Assembly: GCA_021773075.1 (NCBI GenBank)
Contig: JAJFKT010000013.1
Span: forward strand, 1-32,803
DNA: 32,803 nt
From: Woeseiaceae bacterium
GTDB taxonomy: Bacteria; Pseudomonadota; Gammaproteobacteria; Steroidobacterales; Woeseiaceae
Direction: 5' to 3'
Within the stretch, counting starts at the first letter, position 1. Each line of letters opens with the position of its first letter. Positions 1 through 9,324 of the stretch are shown one piece after another. The notes below the pieces were generated by a model. The model saw only the letters and a list, made by a program, of their open reading frames with translations, ran no database searches and was not told the DNA's origin. Made by a program: the position numbers and the translations under genes.

Positions 1-1
1 C

Positions 2-850
2 GAGCTACGCATGGGAACACCGCTATCGACCGGCATTGCCGAACGGGCGTTCGCCCATCGCTCCCTGCGGCTTCGTCGGGATGCCGATCGTGGCATGTTC
101 TCCGTGACGGTTGAGCTGCCACTCGAAGCCGGCGAGCTGATCGAAAAGGCCCTCGACAAAGCTCGCGATGATGAGTGCCTCAAGATCCCCGATCTCGTGG
201 ACACGTCGTGGTCGAAGCGCCAGGCCGATGCCTTCGTCACGATGCTCAAAGAGTACCTGCAGGACTGTGCCGGGGAGAACAGTAGCAGTTCAGATAACTA
301 CCTGGTTAATATCCACGTCGACCAGTCCGCATTGGCAGGCGAGGTTGGCCGCTCGTCGGTGCCGATCGAGACGGTCAAACGCCTGTGTTGCGATGGCCAC
401 GCGGTGGTAATGACGGAAACCAAAGACGGCGAACCCTTAAGTATCGGGCGAAAATCTCGCGTGGTACCCAAAGGCATCGAACGGGCTGTGCGTGCCCGTG
501 ACAAGAACACCTGCCGCTTCCCGGGGTGCTGCAACAAACGCTTTGTCGATATTCACCACGTTGAGCACTGGGCCAATGGTGGCGAGACGGCGGTCGAGCA
601 GCTCATGCTGTTGTGTTCGAAGCACCATACACTGGTGCACGAAGGCGGCTTTCGTATCGAGAAGGATTTCCAGGGCCGCTGGAGCTTCCTGCGTCCTGAC
701 GGTATTGCCGTACCGGACTGCGGTTATCACTCCCGGGACATGGTTGATGACGACATCGGCGAGTGCTACGAGCATCCGCCACGTGGCGGATTGTTGAGCG
801 CAGTGGAAAAACTGGTTAACGAGCCGCCACCGCCACATTATTTTCATTAG
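2..850 (+). CDS. HNH endonuclease domain protein (DUF222/13E12-like), 5' end outside window
   Basis: The frame is open from base 2, so the N-terminal part lies outside the window. The first ATG inside is at 11, but it falls in the middle of a conserved-looking block, so it is probably not the start. Counting from that Met, the C-terminal third holds a zinc-finger HNH nuclease module: paired Cys at C168 and C173 (NTCRFPGC), the HHVEHW core at 182-187 with the GG turn at 190-191, and LLCSKHH at 200-206. An N-terminal helical DUF222-type region followed by a C-terminal HNH is the usual plan for this family, which is often multi-copy in genomes. A nuclease activity is expected from the motif; the biological role of the family is not well established. 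It stands alone, with no obvious mobile-element partner in view. Confidence 0.85.
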   Translation, partial: ELRMGTPLSTGIAERAFAHRSLRLRRDADRGMFSVTVELPLEAGELIEKALDKARDDECLKIPDLVDTSWSKRQADAFVTMLKEYLQDCAGENSSSSDNYLVNIHVDQSALAGEVGRSSVPIETVKRLCCDGHAVVMTETKDGEPLSIGRKSRVVPKGIERAVRARDKNTCRFPGCCNKRFVDIHHVEHWANGGETAVEQLMLLCSKHHTLVHEGGFRIEKDFQGRWSFLRPDGIAVPDCGYHSRDMVDDDIGECYEHPPRGGLLSAVEKLVNEPPPPHYFH

Positions 851-950
851 CTAAGGTGCGCTGGCTGACTCCACCTATTCACCAGCAAACTGAGTCAACC
901 ACTGCTTCAGAACCGATAGCTGCTGGGAGATTTTTCTGGAGTACGATGAC

Positions 951-970
951 GGCTGTTGGCTGTTGGCTGA
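951..970. repeat. short 7-bp tandem repeat in intergenic region
   Basis: The unit ggctgtt occurs almost three times in a row. It lies in the 256-base gap (851-1106) between the HNH gene and rsgA, in which I see no gene, no convincing terminator and no RNA. Confidence 0.4.
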
Positions 971-1106
971 TTGCTACCTGATTGACCGAGCGAAAATTCA
1001 CCATTCAAGCGGCTGATCCTGGGAAGAGCAGACAGCCAGGTCACGATCTCATCTGATATTGCTTGTACGATCTGATACCAATTATTTCATCTAGGATCAG
1101 CACTTT

Positions 1107-2021
1107 CTAATACTTACCTTCCGACAATTTCTCGGTCAGGTTTACCATGCGCTTGAAACTCTCGTAACGTCTGTAGCTGATTGTGTCCTGCTCAACGCCG
1201 TCCTTCACAGCACAACCCGGTTCGCGCAAGTGACGGCAATTAGCGAATCGGCATGCTTGCGCCGCCGCGCTGATCTCCCGAAACCCAAACGCAGCGTCGC
1301 TCGAATCGGACAGCGCCGGTGCGTAGTCCCGCACGCCGGGAGAATCAATAACCGATCCACCGCCTCGCAGCGGGATCATCACCGAATTAACAGTCGTATG
1401 CCGACCTTCACCGGTCTTGTGTGAGATATCCGCGGTGCGTTGTTGTGAGTCTGCTACCAGTTCATTGATGAGGCTGGACTTGCCGACTCCGGATTGACCG
1501 ACGACGATGGTGCATTGGTCGCTCAAGGCTTTGCGAATTTTTCGGATGCCCTTGTTTTTTTCTGCGCTGCATTCGAAAACCTGAAGGCCGATATCGCGAT
1601 ATTCCTGCAGCTCCGGTATCTCAATACCATGACCCGCAATCAAATCGGTCTTGTTGAAAACAACGATCGGTTCGACCCCTATTAATTCAGCGGCACACAG
1701 ATAGCGATCGACGATGTACCAATCCGGTACTGGTGCAACTGATGCTACGACGACCAGCGTGTCGAAGTTGGCTGCCAGTACCTCGACCTTGCCGCGCATA
1801 TTTGGGCGCGTGAGCTCGTTTCGACGATCGTTAATTGCTGTTATTAGCCAGTCGGATTCGTTGTCGATGGGTTCCGCATTTACGATATCTCCGCAAACAG
1901 GTTTTATGCGTTTGCCCTTAATTCGAGCGTCAACAATTGCGTCGTTCGCAAGACGCAGTCCCATACGGCGGCTATACGTTGCGATAACGGTTGCGGTCAC
2001 GGCTGCGGTTTCATCGCTCAT
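1107..2021 (-). CDS. rsgA: Ribosome small-subunit-dependent GTPase A
   Basis: RsgA is a GTPase that binds the 30S subunit late in assembly and releases maturation factors. The 304-residue protein has the circularly permuted GTPase order that defines the family: G4 NKTD at 123-126 comes before the P-loop GQSGVGKS at 175-182, with the HTT switch at 208-210 and G3 DSPG at 226-229. An OB-fold-like N-terminus precedes it. The C-terminal zinc site is C257, C262, H264 and C270 (CRFANCRHLREPGC). Length fits; E. coli RsgA is somewhat longer. It is divergent from orn with 83 bases between the two starts, an arrangement common in Gammaproteobacteria. The start at 2021 gives a normal N-terminus. Confidence 0.97.
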   Translation of the reverse strand: MSDETAAVTATVIATYSRRMGLRLANDAIVDARIKGKRIKPVCGDIVNAEPIDNESDWLITAINDRRNELTRPNMRGKVEVLAANFDTLVVVASVAPVPDWYIVDRYLCAAELIGVEPIVVFNKTDLIAGHGIEIPELQEYRDIGLQVFECSAEKNKGIRKIRKALSDQCTIVVGQSGVGKSSLINELVADSQQRTADISHKTGEGRHTTVNSVMIPLRGGGSVIDSPGVRDYAPALSDSSDAAFGFREISAAAQACRFANCRHLREPGCAVKDGVEQDTISYRRYESFKRMVNLTEKLSEGKY

Positions 2022-2104
2022 CGGCGAAGTATGCCGCCAAGCAGGCAGCCATGCACTCTCCGGCCATGTAAACTATGCCGGTTTTCCGATGTAAGGGCTC
2101 TAAA

Positions 2105-2692
2105 ATGCCAGATACCACGCCTGACCGATCCACCAATTTGATCTGGATCGATCTTGAGATGACAGGACTTTGCACACAAACCGACACGATCATCGAGATC
2201 GCGACGGTCGTGACTGACAAGAATCTAACCGAGTTGGCCGAAGGTCCGGTGCTGGCTATCTATCAGTCCGCGTCAACGATGGAGCAGATGGACGAATGGA
2301 ATACCCGTCATCACGGCAAGTCAGGGCTGACCGCCAGAGTACTCGATAGCGACACTAGTGCCGCTGAAGCTGAGGCGGCTACAGTCGAGTTTCTAAACGA
2401 ATGGGTGGATGAGGGCGCCTCACCCATGTGCGGCAATAGCATTTGCCAGGATCGTCGTTTTCTCGCTCGAGAGATGCCGGTGCTGGAGCGTTTTTTCCAT
2501 TATCGAAACCTCGACGTCAGCACCTTGAAAATTCTCGCGACGCTTTGGGTGCCCGATGTCGCGACGGGTTTTTCCAAGGATTCAGCACATCTGGCTTTGT
2601 CCGATATTCGCGATTCAATAGAAGAACTGTCCTGGTACCGCGAACGCCTGTTCAAAGCTGCTGCCCTAAGTGCTGGCGCCGGTGATGACTGA
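2105..2692 (+). CDS. orn: Oligoribonuclease
   Basis: Orn is the DEDDh 3'-5' exoribonuclease that degrades two- to five-base RNAs, including pGpG, to mononucleotides. The 195-residue product shows [10 protein letters not shown] near the N-terminus (catalytic D and E), [10 protein letters not shown] in the middle (third acidic residue) and the [13 protein letters not shown] block with the His and last Asp. E. coli Orn has Gly where this protein has Cys in GNSI[G/C]QDRR, a conservative oddity. I chose the ATG at 2105 because aaggg at 2093-2097 sits seven bases upstream and the protein then begins like known Orn; an in-frame ATG at 2075 would add ten unlikely residues. Its last 8 bases overlap the next gene, which suggests an operon. 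Confidence 0.97.
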   Translation: MPDTTPDRSTNLIWIDLEMTGLCTQTDTIIEIATVVTDKNLTELAEGPVLAIYQSASTMEQMDEWNTRHHGKSGLTARVLDSDTSAAEAEAATVEFLNEWVDEGASPMCGNSICQDRRFLAREMPVLERFFHYRNLDVSTLKILATLWVPDVATGFSKDSAHLALSDIRDSIEELSWYRERLFKAAALSAGAGDD

Positions 2693-3287
2693 CCGACCCT
2701 TTTCTGAATATGCCGAACGAAACGGTAGTCCGATTCTTGATGTCTTGCGTTATGAATTTGACCGTTGTTCAAGGGCGTTGGAAATTGGTTCGGGTACGGG
2801 TCAGCACGCTGTTCGTTTTGCCGATGCGCTAACGCACCTGACGTGGCAAACGAGCGACGTTGATAAGAATCACCCCGGTATACGTGCCTGGGTGACTAGT
2901 TCCGGGCTGGCCAATCTTTTGCCACCCTTGTCGTTGGATGTGCGTCACACCTCATTGCCAGCGTTGACCTACGACGCAGTCTATTCGGCAAATACGGCGC
3001 ACATAATGAGCATCGATGCCGTGAATTGTATGTTCGAACTGGTAGGCACTACGTTGCTTGCGGGAGGGACATTTTGTCTCTACGGACCGTTTCGCCAGGG
3101 TGGCGAGTTCAACGCATCCAGCAACGCGAAATTTCACGCCAGTCTACGTGCGCAAAATCCGGAAATGGGGATTCGCCCAATTGAGGATCTGGATGAATTC
3201 GGTCGCGGTCACGATCTGATTCGTTCTCGACTATATGCAATGCCCGCGAACAATCACATTGCCGTCTGGCACAAGGAAACAAAATGA
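2685..3287 (+). CDS. DUF938 family SAM-dependent methyltransferase
   Basis: A 200-residue class I methyltransferase-like protein. The SAM-binding glycine motif [15 protein letters not shown] lies about 33 residues from the N-terminus, after the family opening [12 protein letters not shown]. Further on are [27 protein letters not shown] with [11 protein letters not shown], and the C-terminal MPANNH block. Together these mark the DUF938 family, whose substrate is unknown to me. Starting at ATG 2685 it overlaps orn by 8 bases; an alternative ATG at 2670 adds five residues. The stop overlaps the start of the following GFA gene by four bases, so orn, this gene and the GFA gene look co-transcribed and translationally coupled. 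Confidence 0.9.
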   Translation: MTDRPFSEYAERNGSPILDVLRYEFDRCSRALEIGSGTGQHAVRFADALTHLTWQTSDVDKNHPGIRAWVTSSGLANLLPPLSLDVRHTSLPALTYDAVYSANTAHIMSIDAVNCMFELVGTTLLAGGTFCLYGPFRQGGEFNASSNAKFHASLRAQNPEMGIRPIEDLDEFGRGHDLIRSRLYAMPANNHIAVWHKETK

Positions 3288-3667
3288 CGACACATACTGG
3301 TGCTTGCCATTGTGGCAGTGTTCGTTTTGAGATTGATGCACCTGCGAAGCTAAATGTCACGCGATGCAATTGCAGTGTTTGCAGCATGTGCGGATTCCTG
3401 CATTTATTCTTGTCACCCAAGCACTTCCGGTTGCTAGAAGGTGAAGACATGCTCACAACCTATACATTCAACACCGGAGTTGCGCAGCATACGTTCTGCA
3501 AGCGTTGCGGAATCAAAGCGTTTTACGTACCGCGATCACATCCGGACGGGATTAGCGTCAACGTGAACTGTTTACACCGGTCGAGCATAGAATCGATACG
3601 GGAAACGCCGTTTGATGGCCAAAACTGGGAGGAGAATACCGCGCAGCTGTCTCCGATAAGCGACTGA
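3284..3667 (+). CDS. GFA family (glutathione-dependent formaldehyde-activating enzyme/CENP-V-like) zinc protein
   Basis: A 127-residue protein with the cysteine pattern of the GFA/CENP-V fold: C8 and C10 (GACHCGSVRFE), C28, C30 and C33 (RCNCSVC), and C72 with C75 (FCKRCG). These residues bind zinc in the family. The VNVNCL motif near residue 95 is also typical. Despite the family name, most members have no shown formaldehyde activity, so I would not assign a reaction. The ATGA overlap (3284-3287) with the DUF938 methyltransferase implies coupling. Confidence 0.9.
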   Translation: MTTHTGACHCGSVRFEIDAPAKLNVTRCNCSVCSMCGFLHLFLSPKHFRLLEGEDMLTTYTFNTGVAQHTFCKRCGIKAFYVPRSHPDGISVNVNCLHRSSIESIRETPFDGQNWEENTAQLSPISD

Positions 3668-3720
3668 TTTGGCTGATCTTTAGACTAGCGAGAATGGCGA
3701 CCTTGTCATATAGTTGCGGC

Positions 3721-4395
3721 ATGATGAAAACGACACTTCGATGTACCCTGTTTATCCTGATATTGGCCCTTCCGATAGCGAATGCAGCGCCCGCGTGGGT
3801 CAGTGACGAATTCGAAATCATGTTGCGCTCTGGGCCGAGTACGAGCAATGCGATCCAGCTAATGGTTGGTAGCGGAATGCAGCTCGAAGTGCTCGAGTCT
3901 GACGCAGATAGCGGTTATTCACGCGTGAGGACCCCCGGCGGCACGGAAGGCTGGGTGCTGAGTCGTTACCTGATGAATGAGCCCAGTGCGCGCGAGCAAT
4001 TGCAGACTTTGACGGGTCAGCTCACGAATTCGACCTCACGTGGCAGCTCGCTGGACTCCCAGTTGGCAGCCGTCAAGAACGAGTACAACTCGGCCAACCG
4101 TCAGATTGCGTCGCTCGAGCGCGAAAAAGCGACGCTTGAGAGCGAACTTGCTGAGATTCGTCGAACAGCCGCTAACGTCCTGGGTATTAACGAGCAAAAC
4201 AAGAAACTAATGGATGAGCTGGCAACGGCAGAGATTCGCGCAGATACGCTGGAGCAGGAAAATCGCCAGGTTTCGAGCCAATCAACTCGATACTGGTTCA
4301 TTTCCGGCGCACTGGTCCTTATCGGAGGAATTATTCTTGGTATCTGGTTGCCGCGAATTCGTTGGCAACGAGGTTCTGGCTACGACCGGTTCTGA
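3721..4395 (+). CDS. SH3b-domain, coiled-coil membrane protein (YgiM/TIGR04211-like)
   Basis: A 224-residue envelope protein. The N-terminus (MMKTTLRCTLFILILALPIANA) is a signal peptide with likely cleavage after ANA. Then comes a bacterial SH3 domain (about residues 24-90; LRSGPSTSNA, GWVLSRYL), a coiled coil (about 95-190) and one C-terminal membrane helix (ISGALVLIGGIILGIWLP) followed by a basic tail. This order is that of E. coli YgiM and the TIGR04211 family. I infer that the SH3 domain faces the periplasm and may contact peptidoglycan. I start at ATG 3721 because it gives a clean signal peptide; an upstream ATG at 3694 would add nine residues. It ends 6 bases before the convergent ppsA stop. 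Confidence 0.85.
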   Translation: MMKTTLRCTLFILILALPIANAAPAWVSDEFEIMLRSGPSTSNAIQLMVGSGMQLEVLESDADSGYSRVRTPGGTEGWVLSRYLMNEPSAREQLQTLTGQLTNSTSRGSSLDSQLAAVKNEYNSANRQIASLEREKATLESELAEIRRTAANVLGINEQNKKLMDELATAEIRADTLEQENRQVSSQSTRYWFISGALVLIGGIILGIWLPRIRWQRGSGYDRF

Positions 4396-4401
4396 TACGC
4401 C

Positions 4402-6765
4402 TCAGACCGTCTCGCCCGCAAGAAACATCCAGGTTTCCACAACGGTGTCAGGATTCAGTGACATACTTTCGATTCCCTGCTCGAGCAACCAGCGCGCGAG
4501 ATCCGGGTAGTCAGAAGGTCCCTGACCGCAAATTCCCACGTATTTGCCGTGTGCCTTGCATGCCTTGATGGTCATCGAGAGTAGTGCTTTGACGGCATCA
4601 TCGCGTTCGTCAAAGGTGTCGGCAATCAGTGCAGAGTCGCGATCGAGCCCCAGCGTCAGTTGCGTCATGTCATTCGATCCGATCGACATGCCGTCGAAAT
4701 GTTCGAGATATTGATCGGCGAGCAAGGCATTCGTCGGCAATTCGGACATCATGATGAGCTTCAAATCGTCCTTGCCGCGTTCGAGACCATTCTCCGCCAT
4801 TACTGCAATGACATCCTTGGCTTGCTGCACAGTGCGAACGAACGGAATCATTATTTGAACGTTTGTCAGGCCCATGTCGTTGCGAACCCGTTTTAGTGCT
4901 TCGCACTCCAGATCGAAACAGGGTCGAAAACTCTCTGATACGTAGCGCGCCGCGCCGCGGAAGCCGAGCATCGGGTTTTCCTCAACAGGTTCATACTGGT
5001 GGCCGCCGATCAGATTGGCGTATTCATTGGACTTAAAATCGGACATTCGAACGATAACGGGCTCAGGAGCGAATGCAGCGGCAATGGTTGCCACTCCTTC
5101 CGCGAGTTTATCGACGAAGAAGCTGACCGGGTCCGCGTACCCAGCGATCTGTTCATCGATGATCGAGCGTGTGTCAGCATCGAGATTGCTGTAGTCAAGA
5201 AGCGCTTGCGGGTGAACACCAATCATTCGATTAATAATGAATTCAAGCCGCGCCAGACCCACGCCCCGGTTCGGGATCATGGCGAAGTCGAACGCCCGAT
5301 CGGGATTGCCAACGTTCATCATGATTTTAACCGGGATATCAGGCAGTGAATCAAGCTCAATCTGTGTTTGAACGAATTCGAGATTGCCCTCGTAAACGAA
5401 GCCCTCATCACCTTCTGCACAGCTCACGGTAACCTCGGCACCGTCCGGGATAGCCTCAGTAGCGTCACCACAGCCAACCACAGCCGGTATGCCGAGTTCT
5501 CTGGCGATAATGGCGGCATGACAGGTTCTTCCACCTCGATTGGTCACAATCGCCGATGCGCGCTTCATGACCGGCTCCCAATCCGGGTCGGTCATGTCCG
5601 ATATCAACACATCGCCAGCCTGTACGCGTCCCATTTCGGCCACGTCGCGTATGACTCTGGCTTTGCCAGAGCCTATTTTCTGGCCAATGCTGCGCCCGGT
5701 CGTAATGACATCGGAGTGCGCTTTGAGCGTATAGCGTTGAATGGTGCGACCGCTGCGACTTTGCACCGTCTCCGGGCGAGCCTGGAGAATATACAGTTTG
5801 CCGTCATTGCCATCTTTGCCCCATTCAATATCCATCGGCCGTTGGTAGTGGTTTTCGATGGTTACTGCCATCTGCGAGAGGGCCACGACATCCTCGTCGG
5901 TCAGCGAGAATCGCGCGCTGTCAGCTTCGTCGACGTCGACTGTCTCGACGCTTCTGCCAGCCTTCGGATCGTCGCTATAAATCATCTTTAGCGCCTTGCT
6001 GCCAAGATTCTTGCGCAGAATCGATCGTTTGCCTGCGGCCAGCGCCGGTTTAAAAACGTAGAATTCATCCGGATTCACAGCGCCTTGCACGACAGTCTCG
6101 CCGAGACCGTACGAGGCGGTGACGAACACCGCGTCCCGAAACCCGGATTCAGTATCCAGCGTAAACATGACGCCGGCCGATCCGATATCGCTCCTGACCA
6201 TCGTCTGAATACCGGCCGACAGTGCGACAAGGCTGTGGTCGAAATTCTGGTGCACGCGATACGCGATTGCCCTGTCGTTGAACAATGACGCGAATACCTG
6301 ATGCATGGCCTCAATGACGTTATCGAAGCCTCGAATATTGAGAAATGTTTCCTGTTGCCCTGCGAAGGAGGCCTCAGGCAGATCCTCCGCGGTGGCGGAG
6401 GAGCGCACGGCGACGGTGATATCCCTGCCGTCGCTCATTTCAGCCCAGGCGGCCTCGATGTCGGCCGTCAATTGTGGCGGCAGTGGTGCGGCCAGAATCC
6501 AGTTGCGAATTTGCTCGCCGGTTGCCGCAAGCGCCGCAATATCATCAACATTCAGATCGGCGAGTAAATCGTTGATGCGTTTGTCGAGGCCATCATTCGC
6601 AAGAAAATCCCGATACGCAGCTGCCGTTGTTGCGAATCCGCCCGGGACAGTAACGCCCAGGTTACTCAAGTTTGCGATCATTTCACCGAGGGATGCGTTC
6701 TTGCCACCGACGGTCTCAACATCATTCATTCCAAGCTCATCGAGCTTGATAACGTAAGGCTCCAA
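4402..6765 (-). CDS. ppsA: Phosphoenolpyruvate synthase (pyruvate, water dikinase)
   Basis: PpsA converts pyruvate and ATP to phosphoenolpyruvate, AMP and phosphate, the entry step to gluconeogenesis from three-carbon compounds. At 787 residues it matches the family length. The N-terminal nucleotide-binding domain has [11 protein letters not shown] (about 19-29) and [12 protein letters not shown] (about 119-130). The swivelling phospho-histidine domain has GGRTCHAAI with catalytic H416 and neighbouring T414, the residue position that PpsR phosphorylates in characterised enzymes. The C-terminal PEP/pyruvate TIM barrel has SIGSNDMTQ and [10 protein letters not shown] (C746). It is divergent from ppsR, 46 bases apart, which is the usual arrangement and supports joint control. 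Confidence 0.98.
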   Translation of the reverse strand: MEPYVIKLDELGMNDVETVGGKNASLGEMIANLSNLGVTVPGGFATTAAAYRDFLANDGLDKRINDLLADLNVDDIAALAATGEQIRNWILAAPLPPQLTADIEAAWAEMSDGRDITVAVRSSATAEDLPEASFAGQQETFLNIRGFDNVIEAMHQVFASLFNDRAIAYRVHQNFDHSLVALSAGIQTMVRSDIGSAGVMFTLDTESGFRDAVFVTASYGLGETVVQGAVNPDEFYVFKPALAAGKRSILRKNLGSKALKMIYSDDPKAGRSVETVDVDEADSARFSLTDEDVVALSQMAVTIENHYQRPMDIEWGKDGNDGKLYILQARPETVQSRSGRTIQRYTLKAHSDVITTGRSIGQKIGSGKARVIRDVAEMGRVQAGDVLISDMTDPDWEPVMKRASAIVTNRGGRTCHAAIIARELGIPAVVGCGDATEAIPDGAEVTVSCAEGDEGFVYEGNLEFVQTQIELDSLPDIPVKIMMNVGNPDRAFDFAMIPNRGVGLARLEFIINRMIGVHPQALLDYSNLDADTRSIIDEQIAGYADPVSFFVDKLAEGVATIAAAFAPEPVIVRMSDFKSNEYANLIGGHQYEPVEENPMLGFRGAARYVSESFRPCFDLECEALKRVRNDMGLTNVQIMIPFVRTVQQAKDVIAVMAENGLERGKDDLKLIMMSELPTNALLADQYLEHFDGMSIGSNDMTQLTLGLDRDSALIADTFDERDDAVKALLSMTIKACKAHGKYVGICGQGPSDYPDLARWLLEQGIESMSLNPDTVVETWMFLAGETV

Positions 6766-6811
6766 GATTTACTCCCTTGTTTTCCGCGGCAGGAAAGGCA
6801 CAATCCAACGA

Positions 6812-7636
6812 ATGGTAGAACGCACAGTATTTTTTCTCTCGGATCAGACCGGTGTCACAGCGGAGACACTGGGTCACAGCCTGATCACGCAATTTTCGGG
6901 GCAGAAATTTCGGAAAATGACTTTGCCATTTATCGATACCGAAGACAAGGCAAGGGAGGCCGTGAGCACAATAAACGCCGTTAGTGAGGCGGGCGAGTTG
7001 AATCCGATCATTTTCTCCTCCTTTGTTCAGGATGAGTATCGAGTAATCATCAAGCAAGCTAAAGGCTTACATCTCGACATTTTTGATGCCTTTCTTGAGC
7101 CGCTTGCCGCTGAACTCCAGGAGACGCCGAACCATGAGCCGGGGCGCGCACATGGCATGAGCGATATCGACGCGTACATGAAACGCATTGAGGCAACAAA
7201 TTTCGCACTGGCAAACGATGACGGCGGCATCAGTCGCAATTATGAGGTTGCGGACGTCATCCTGGTCGGCGTGTCCAGATCTGGAAAAACGCCGACCTGT
7301 CTTTATCTCGCGCTGCAATACGGTGTATATGCGGCGAACTACCCACTGACCGATGAGGAGTTTGAGAGCGGTAAGTTGCCCGAATTTCTCGTCAAGCAAA
7401 AAAGCAAGTTGTTTGGCCTTTCGATTGATCCACAGAGATTGACGCAAATTCGCAAAGAGCGTCGTCCGATGGGGAAATACTCCTCTGCACCCCAGGTGCG
7501 ATTTGAGCTTCGAGAAACGGAAAAAATATTTCGTCGTTACGGGATTCCGAACGTGGATACGACGAAGTTTTCAATCGAAGAAATTTCAAGCAGAATCCTC
7601 GATACTACAGGTGTTGAGCGACGAGTACGACCCTGA
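6812..7636 (+). CDS. ppsR: PEP synthase regulatory protein (bifunctional kinase/pyrophosphorylase, DUF299)
   Basis: This 274-residue protein belongs to the PSRP family, which inactivates PpsA by ADP-dependent phosphorylation of the threonine next to the catalytic histidine and reactivates it by phosphate-dependent removal. Visible marks are the start VFFLSDQTGVTAETLGHSLI, the P-loop-like GVSRSGKT at 153-160 followed by PTCLYLA, YAANYPLT, and GLSIDPQRL with R-x-ER in the C-terminal third. It sits head-to-head with ppsA, its expected target, in which the T414-H416 pair is present. The 3' end is followed 31 bases later by the DUF1249 gene on the same strand. Confidence 0.97.
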   Translation: MVERTVFFLSDQTGVTAETLGHSLITQFSGQKFRKMTLPFIDTEDKAREAVSTINAVSEAGELNPIIFSSFVQDEYRVIIKQAKGLHLDIFDAFLEPLAAELQETPNHEPGRAHGMSDIDAYMKRIEATNFALANDDGGISRNYEVADVILVGVSRSGKTPTCLYLALQYGVYAANYPLTDEEFESGKLPEFLVKQKSKLFGLSIDPQRLTQIRKERRPMGKYSSAPQVRFELRETEKIFRRYGIPNVDTTKFSIEEISSRILDTTGVERRVRP

Positions 7637-7667
7637 TTTAACGGCCCGCGGCTGCTATATTATTGGC

Positions 7668-8123
7668 ATGTTACTCGACTCCCAACTGGTTCCAGAGACG
7701 ATAGTCAGACCGAAGAGTTTTGTTGGTCTGATGGCCTTGTACGAAAGTAATTACTTGCGCTTGTTGCGTCTCTTGCCCGAACTTAGTCGCCTCGATGGCT
7801 GTTTTCGATCGCGTGTTGCAGGTGATTGCGATTTGTTCGTCGAGGTCATCGAGACTTCTCGATATACGGTGACATTGTCGTTGACTTACCAACTTGCGAC
7901 GGACGAAGGCTTAATGACTGACCCGGATATGACGGTTCGCGCGTATCTCGACGGTCAGCAGGCTGAAGTCCTGGCTATTGGCGACAAGCAACGACACTCC
8001 GCATTACGACGGCTGGTGTTCGAACATCGTGAGGAGTTGGATCGACGTTGGCGTTTTAATGTCGTACTCAACAAGTGGTTGGAATACCTGTCAGATCAGG
8101 GTCATTTGATTCTCGACCGCTAA
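7668..8123 (+). CDS. DUF1249 (YqiB-like) protein
   Basis: A 151-residue soluble protein of the DUF1249 family. It shows the family opening YESNYLRLLRLLP, the middle run DLFVEVIETSRYTVTLSLTY, the D-P-D-M-T-V-R-A-Y-L-D block, and the C-terminal RWRFNVVLNKWLEYLSDQGH. Function is unknown. I use ATG 7668, which places it 31 bases after ppsR; a longer frame opening at 7503 inside ppsR is unlikely because the family starts near this Met. The ribosome site is weak. In many Gammaproteobacteria the YqiB gene sits near cpdA/parE, so the neighbourhood here is different. Confidence 0.88.
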   Translation: MLLDSQLVPETIVRPKSFVGLMALYESNYLRLLRLLPELSRLDGCFRSRVAGDCDLFVEVIETSRYTVTLSLTYQLATDEGLMTDPDMTVRAYLDGQQAEVLAIGDKQRHSALRRLVFEHREELDRRWRFNVVLNKWLEYLSDQGHLILDR

Positions 8124-8280
8124 AACGGCTAAAGCCTCTCAAGATCACGATCCCCTCAGAAGCAGTTGTCAAAACTGTCGATTCAGTCCCTGTTTCCAGA
8201 TACCGCAATTGTCATGATTGCTCGTGAAGGGGCGCCGGGCATACGTTCGGCGGATGAGGATTATGTAAAGCGAGGCCGCC

Positions 8281-9312
8281 GTGACCAGTCTGACTGGAAT
8301 ATTCAAAGCTGTACCGGAAGAGACGCAGGACAACGATAAGCTCGTTGATCTGTTTCGAAATCGTGCGGAACTCAAGAAAGAATTCGCCGCGCTGCGTAAT
8401 GAGAAATACCAGCTACAGGATCGCCTCAAACAGCAGGAAGGCACCACTGCGCGCGTACAGCAAAAGATGGATCACATCGAGAATCTGTTGCTGGATCGTG
8501 AGTGGGTTCACAATGTCGTCGCGTTCTACCAACTTCGGCGTCTGGCGGCACACTGTAAAGTTAAGCTCGCGCGCTTTGCGGAGCAGCTCAAACAACAACG
8601 TGAACAGCGGATACACGGGAAGTCGCTTGATGAATGGAATGCGCAACGTGGGCGAGACGCAGCCGCGATAGAAGCCCAGATTGGCGAACACCGAATGCAG
8701 ACGCAGCTCATGGAGGATCAGTTGCAAGCCGAACGCCACAAGTTATCGACGATGAACGGCATTTCCAAAATGTTCAGTGGCAAGAATACACGAGGAAAGA
8801 TTGATGAGATCGTCGCTACTCTTGAGCAGCGTCAATCGACGGAGAACGAACACTTGCAAGCGCTGGATAAAATTCACAATTTGAGTCCACCTGATCACGA
8901 TGGACTCGATATTGCTACGAAGCGATCGATCAACTTCATGATACTGGCATTCGCACAGCAGCTCTATTTGCACTTTGAAGAAGATGGTCTGGCTGCAATG
9001 GCGAAAGAGGCGGACGAGAAGAGCGTCGGCGCGGTGAATTATGGCACCAAGTTTGAGTGTGACGAGATAATCGAGAAGATCGAGCAGCGCTGGGAGTCAA
9101 TGGAGAGCGTAACCGACTACGCCGAGGTGATGAAAAAGCGTGCCCAGCTAATCGCTGGCAAAGCCAAGTTTCGCTCCGATGAAGACGTTCTTCCCGCGAA
9201 TGGAAGTGCGGCAATTGTGTATTCAATCGACTCGAATGGTGTCGTGAAAGAGAAAGACGCCAATCTTCTTGGCGATAACTACTTTTCGATAGCTAAGGTA
9301 TTGAGCCGCTAG
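8281..9312 (+). CDS. Coiled-coil cytoplasmic protein of unknown function
   Basis: I do not recognise this 343-residue protein by name. It has no signal peptide or membrane helix. Residues 25-65 and about 95-200 are rich in Glu, Lys, Arg and Gln with heptad-like spacing, so a long coiled coil is likely. A more globular C-terminal part (about 210-343) follows, with FMILAFAQQLYLHFEEDGLAAMA and a final GDNYFSIAKVLSR. The start is GTG at 8281, preceded by aagcgagg about 8 bases upstream. The gap 8124-8280 before it holds no gene. It ends with TAG, and two more in-frame TAG codons follow at 9316 and 9322. It is convergent with the next gene, 8 bases away. Confidence 0.75.
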   Translation: MTSLTGIFKAVPEETQDNDKLVDLFRNRAELKKEFAALRNEKYQLQDRLKQQEGTTARVQQKMDHIENLLLDREWVHNVVAFYQLRRLAAHCKVKLARFAEQLKQQREQRIHGKSLDEWNAQRGRDAAAIEAQIGEHRMQTQLMEDQLQAERHKLSTMNGISKMFSGKNTRGKIDEIVATLEQRQSTENEHLQALDKIHNLSPPDHDGLDIATKRSINFMILAFAQQLYLHFEEDGLAAMAKEADEKSVGAVNYGTKFECDEIIEKIEQRWESMESVTDYAEVMKKRAQLIAGKAKFRSDEDVLPANGSAAIVYSIDSNGVVKEKDANLLGDNYFSIAKVLSR

Positions 9313-9324
9313 GACTAGGACTAG
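9309..9324. repeat. 6-bp tandem repeat giving triple stop codons on both strands
   Basis: The unit ctagga is repeated two and a half times. On the plus strand the frame of the coiled-coil gene reads TAG at 9310, 9316 and 9322. On the minus strand the frame of the exported protein reads TAG at 9321-9323, 9315-9317 and 9309-9311. Confidence 0.8.

Noticed and set aside
7503..7667. Upstream extension of the DUF1249 gene
   Set aside because: It lies inside ppsR, and the family begins near Met at 7668.
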